NCBI GenBank assembly: GCA_947579605.1
Contig: OX388325.1
Location: 9,853,572-9,917,571, forward strand
Direction of reading: 5' to 3'
Length of the DNA stretch: 64,000 nucleotides
Source: Athripsodes cinereus
Taxonomy: Eukaryota > Arthropoda > Insecta > Trichoptera > Leptoceridae
A model generated the notes under the pieces. The model did no database searches, was not told where the DNA came from, and saw nothing but the letters and a program-made list of their open reading frames with translations. Shown here one piece after another: positions 62,035 to 64,000 of this stretch (positions are counted from its first letter, which is position 1; every line of letters begins with the position of its first letter). The translations under genes were made by a program, and so were the position numbers.

Positions 62035-62212
62035 TTCAATAGTCATCAATCTTAACTTCGTCATCGCTAAGTTAAAGATGTAAAAGATTTTACACAATGT
62101 GTAAATCATGTCATGATGTCTTACAAAAACCTGCGTGTTTAAGGGACACACGAAAACTTACATTTAAAAGTGCAAACCCTATTCTTTGCCAAGGATTCTA
62201 CAGAAAAAACCT
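62035..62212 (-). mobile_element. S1 head half
   Basis: CGTCATCGCTAAGTTAAAGA TGTAAAA, AGGGACACACGAAAACTTAC and CTATTCTTTGCCAAGGATTC TACA. It carries an internal duplication of the ATGTCTTA-type block. Confidence 0.65.
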
Positions 62213-62394
62213 ACTTACTTTTATTATGAGCTTTAGTTTTGTTAGGTGTAGTTTCCCTCATATTGTCACAATGTCTAATGAAGTTTCCTCAGTGTCCAGT
62301 CAAAATATAGAGACAAATTGGAGGTAATTTTTGAAGTCAACGCCTTTTTTATAAAAACGGCATCACAGTGTCAGTTATATTATATTGATTGAAT

Positions 62395-62475
62395 TTAATT
62401 TGAATGTATACCTTCTATGAAATTGTATGTAATCAATGTGCTATAAAGAATGAACAAATAAATAAATAAATATTG
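62395..62475 (+). mobile_element. LINE 3' tail
   Basis: TGTATGTAATCAATGTGCTA TAAAGAATGAACAAATAAAT AAATAAATATTG. Confidence 0.65.
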
Positions 62476-62529
62476 TGGATAGAGAAATGGTACATAACCT
62501 AAATAGTCTCGGAGTTGCTATTACAATTA

Positions 62530-62638
62530 CTACTACTTCTACTACCCCATCACGAAATATCCCACAAGTAGGGTAACCAGCAGACCAGCCGCATGCAATA
62601 AATATGCAAGCTGTCCTCTCGATGTCAACAAAAATGAA
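62530..62638 (-). mobile_element. S1 tail half
   Basis: CTACTACTTCTACTACCCCA TCACGAAATATCCC, GGGTAACCAGCAGACCAGCC GCATGC and CAAGCTGTCCTCTC. Confidence 0.8.
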
Positions 62639-63125
62639 GAATATTTACTAATTTTTTATTGTTTAACCGGATTTGGGTGCAGATGACAAAACCAATCAGA
62701 AACCTCGATTGGAGGAACCATGTCTACACAATGCAACATTGTGTAGAATCTAATCGGAAGAAGTGAGAAAGGTGTCCCAACGCTTACGAATTGGCTCAAG
62801 GCTGGCTTAAGTGATCACTTTCGGTGTCCATGGACAACGTTCACCAATTCCATCACTGTCACGATGTAAGGTCCACCAATCGAGAGACGCTTTATGCAAA
62901 CCTTAGAAGCAACCATCTTTTTGGGATTTCATTTTTCAGATCTCAAATAGATCGCGATCTCCCGTCTAAATGGCGCCGGAACAATTAAGTTCAATACTTT
63001 ATCGGCTGCTAGTTCGACCAGTCAGCAACAAATGTTTAGAATATTTACTAATTTTTTTATTGTTTAACCGGATTTGGGTGCAGATGACAAAACCAATCAG
63101 AAACCTCGATTGGAGAACCATGTCT
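62639..63125. repeat. Pair of 87-bp direct repeats 400 bp apart
   Basis: GAATATTTACTAATTTTTTA, GTTTAACCGGATTTGGGTGC, AGATGACAAAACCAATCAGA and AACCTCGATTGGAG occur at 62639-62727 and 63039-63125, almost identical. The intervening 310 bp has no long open frame. Either a partial tandem duplication or a tiny element with terminal direct repeats. Confidence 0.8.
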
Positions 63126-63129
63126 TTAC

Positions 63130-63755
63130 ATTGGTAAATATCTTAAAAATATAAAAATAATATAAATCACAATAGGTATGATATATTAGAGCGAAAACAT
63201 AATAATTGTAAAGAGACATTATAATGAAGTATGGAGAGAGTACTTTTTACTAAGTCAAGGTTGATACTCTTCGTGTAGTCTTATCTGAGACTAAGTCTGA
63301 TCAAATATAATCAGGATTATAAGTGTGGTCTGGCATTATTCATACTTTTTATACTTAGAGACTTTTAACACCAACTCATTGTAAATTGTTATATAAATAA
63401 TGTATGATTATTTATATACATGTGTTGAAATGTTTTATGAATAAAGAAATTTGAATTGAAAAAAAAAAGAAAAATCTCTTAATAATTAACTTGTAAATCT
63501 TTCAATCTCATTTATATTATATTCTCAAGTATCTCCAAAATAAAAGTTTCTCTGGATATAACGATATAAACGTTAAAAAACGAGACAAATTTCTCTTATA
63601 AAAATACTAATTTACACGAAGAAACAAATTCAAAAATTTATATCATTAACATCTTCATTTTTGTAATGATATATTATTTTGACAGACAAATTGCCACTCA
63701 ATCCCTCAAAATTTAGTCTATTCGAGCTCTAAATTTGGAAGATTCTGTTGAACAC
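63130..63755. other. Unassigned AT-rich stretch
   Basis: Nothing recognised; poly-A near 63460. Confidence 0.45.
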
Positions 63756-63761
63756 ATAATC

Positions 63762-64000
63762 TTAAATCTATACTAATATTATAAAGAGGAAAGATTTGAT
63801 TGTTTGAATTGAACAGGCTCCGAAACTACTGAACCAATTTGAACAATTCTTTCGCTATTAGGAAGCTACACTATCCCCGGATGACATAGGCTATATTATA
63901 TTATCAAAAAAAATAGGGATCCTTACTATTTTTTAGATACCTATCTACCCGTGTTAAGCCGGCGCAGACCACTTGTGTGTAATAAAAACACACAGTTTTA
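63762..64000 (+). repeat. Common lepidopteran dispersed repeat, runs off the window
   Basis: ACTAATATTATAAAGAGGAA, GGCTCCGAAACTACTGAACC, TCCCCGGATGACATAGGCTA and AAGCCGGCGCAGACCACT. Non-coding. I recognise this sequence type as abundant in Lepidoptera and some other insects; its class (Helitron-like or LINE-derived) is unsettled here. Confidence 0.75.

Overview
The window looks like repeat-choked, non-coding DNA from an insect nuclear genome, most likely a moth or butterfly. It is strongly AT-rich, has no operon-like coding, and is built of short, 5'-truncated and nested transposable elements. The lepidopteran assignment is an inference from family resemblance. Non-LTR retrotransposon (LINE) C-termini such as AYVQQW, LKWQWSGHV and SWLRNIREWTG, and dispersed repeats such as the one running off the right edge, are of types I know from Lepidoptera. 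No database search was possible.

Host genes: only two stretches look like host coding sequence. The better is 31841-32005, a very GC-rich 165-bp block (79 of its first 100 bases are G or C) with a splice acceptor, a GTAAGA donor and a length divisible by three. The second, 25719-25925, is a weaker candidate terminal exon. If the first is real, much of the window is probably intron. I cannot name either gene.

Layout. 1-5 kb: remains of two LINEs (families R and J). 5-7.2 kb: a 71-bp satellite and a 1.5-kb hAT-like element full of ATCGAT motifs. 7.2-14 kb: SINEs, LINE tails, little else. 14-15.8 kb: a broken, palindromic piggyBac-like copy. 17-25.6 kb: hairpin MITEs, a Penelope-like hairpin repeat (P), a hAT MITE with perfect 8-bp duplications, tRNA-derived SINEs, and an open LINE C-terminus with a restriction-like endonuclease motif. 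27.4-29.4 kb: transposons nested inside SINEs. 31.8-32.8 kb: the candidate exon beside an L2/CR1-like LINE. 34.3-35.1 kb: a P repeat split by two MITEs. 39.4-45.5 kb: a dense two-strand cluster of one SINE-like family (S1) with two fresh family-R insertions. 45.5-64 kb: further LINE tails, a second hAT MITE, SINEs, hairpin MITEs and more S1 copies.

How the elements relate: the abundant S1 family ends in almost the same 3' sequence as the protein-coding R LINE family (CTACCCCACTTG, then GTGATGGTATAG with a TATAG tail). This suggests S1 is copied by the R machinery. Several insertions can be dated relative to one another from target-site duplications (TSDs) and from uninterrupted copies elsewhere in the window. 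Coordinates of degenerate repeats are approximate to about 10-20 bases. Family labels R, G, J, S1, P and M1 are local to this annotation.
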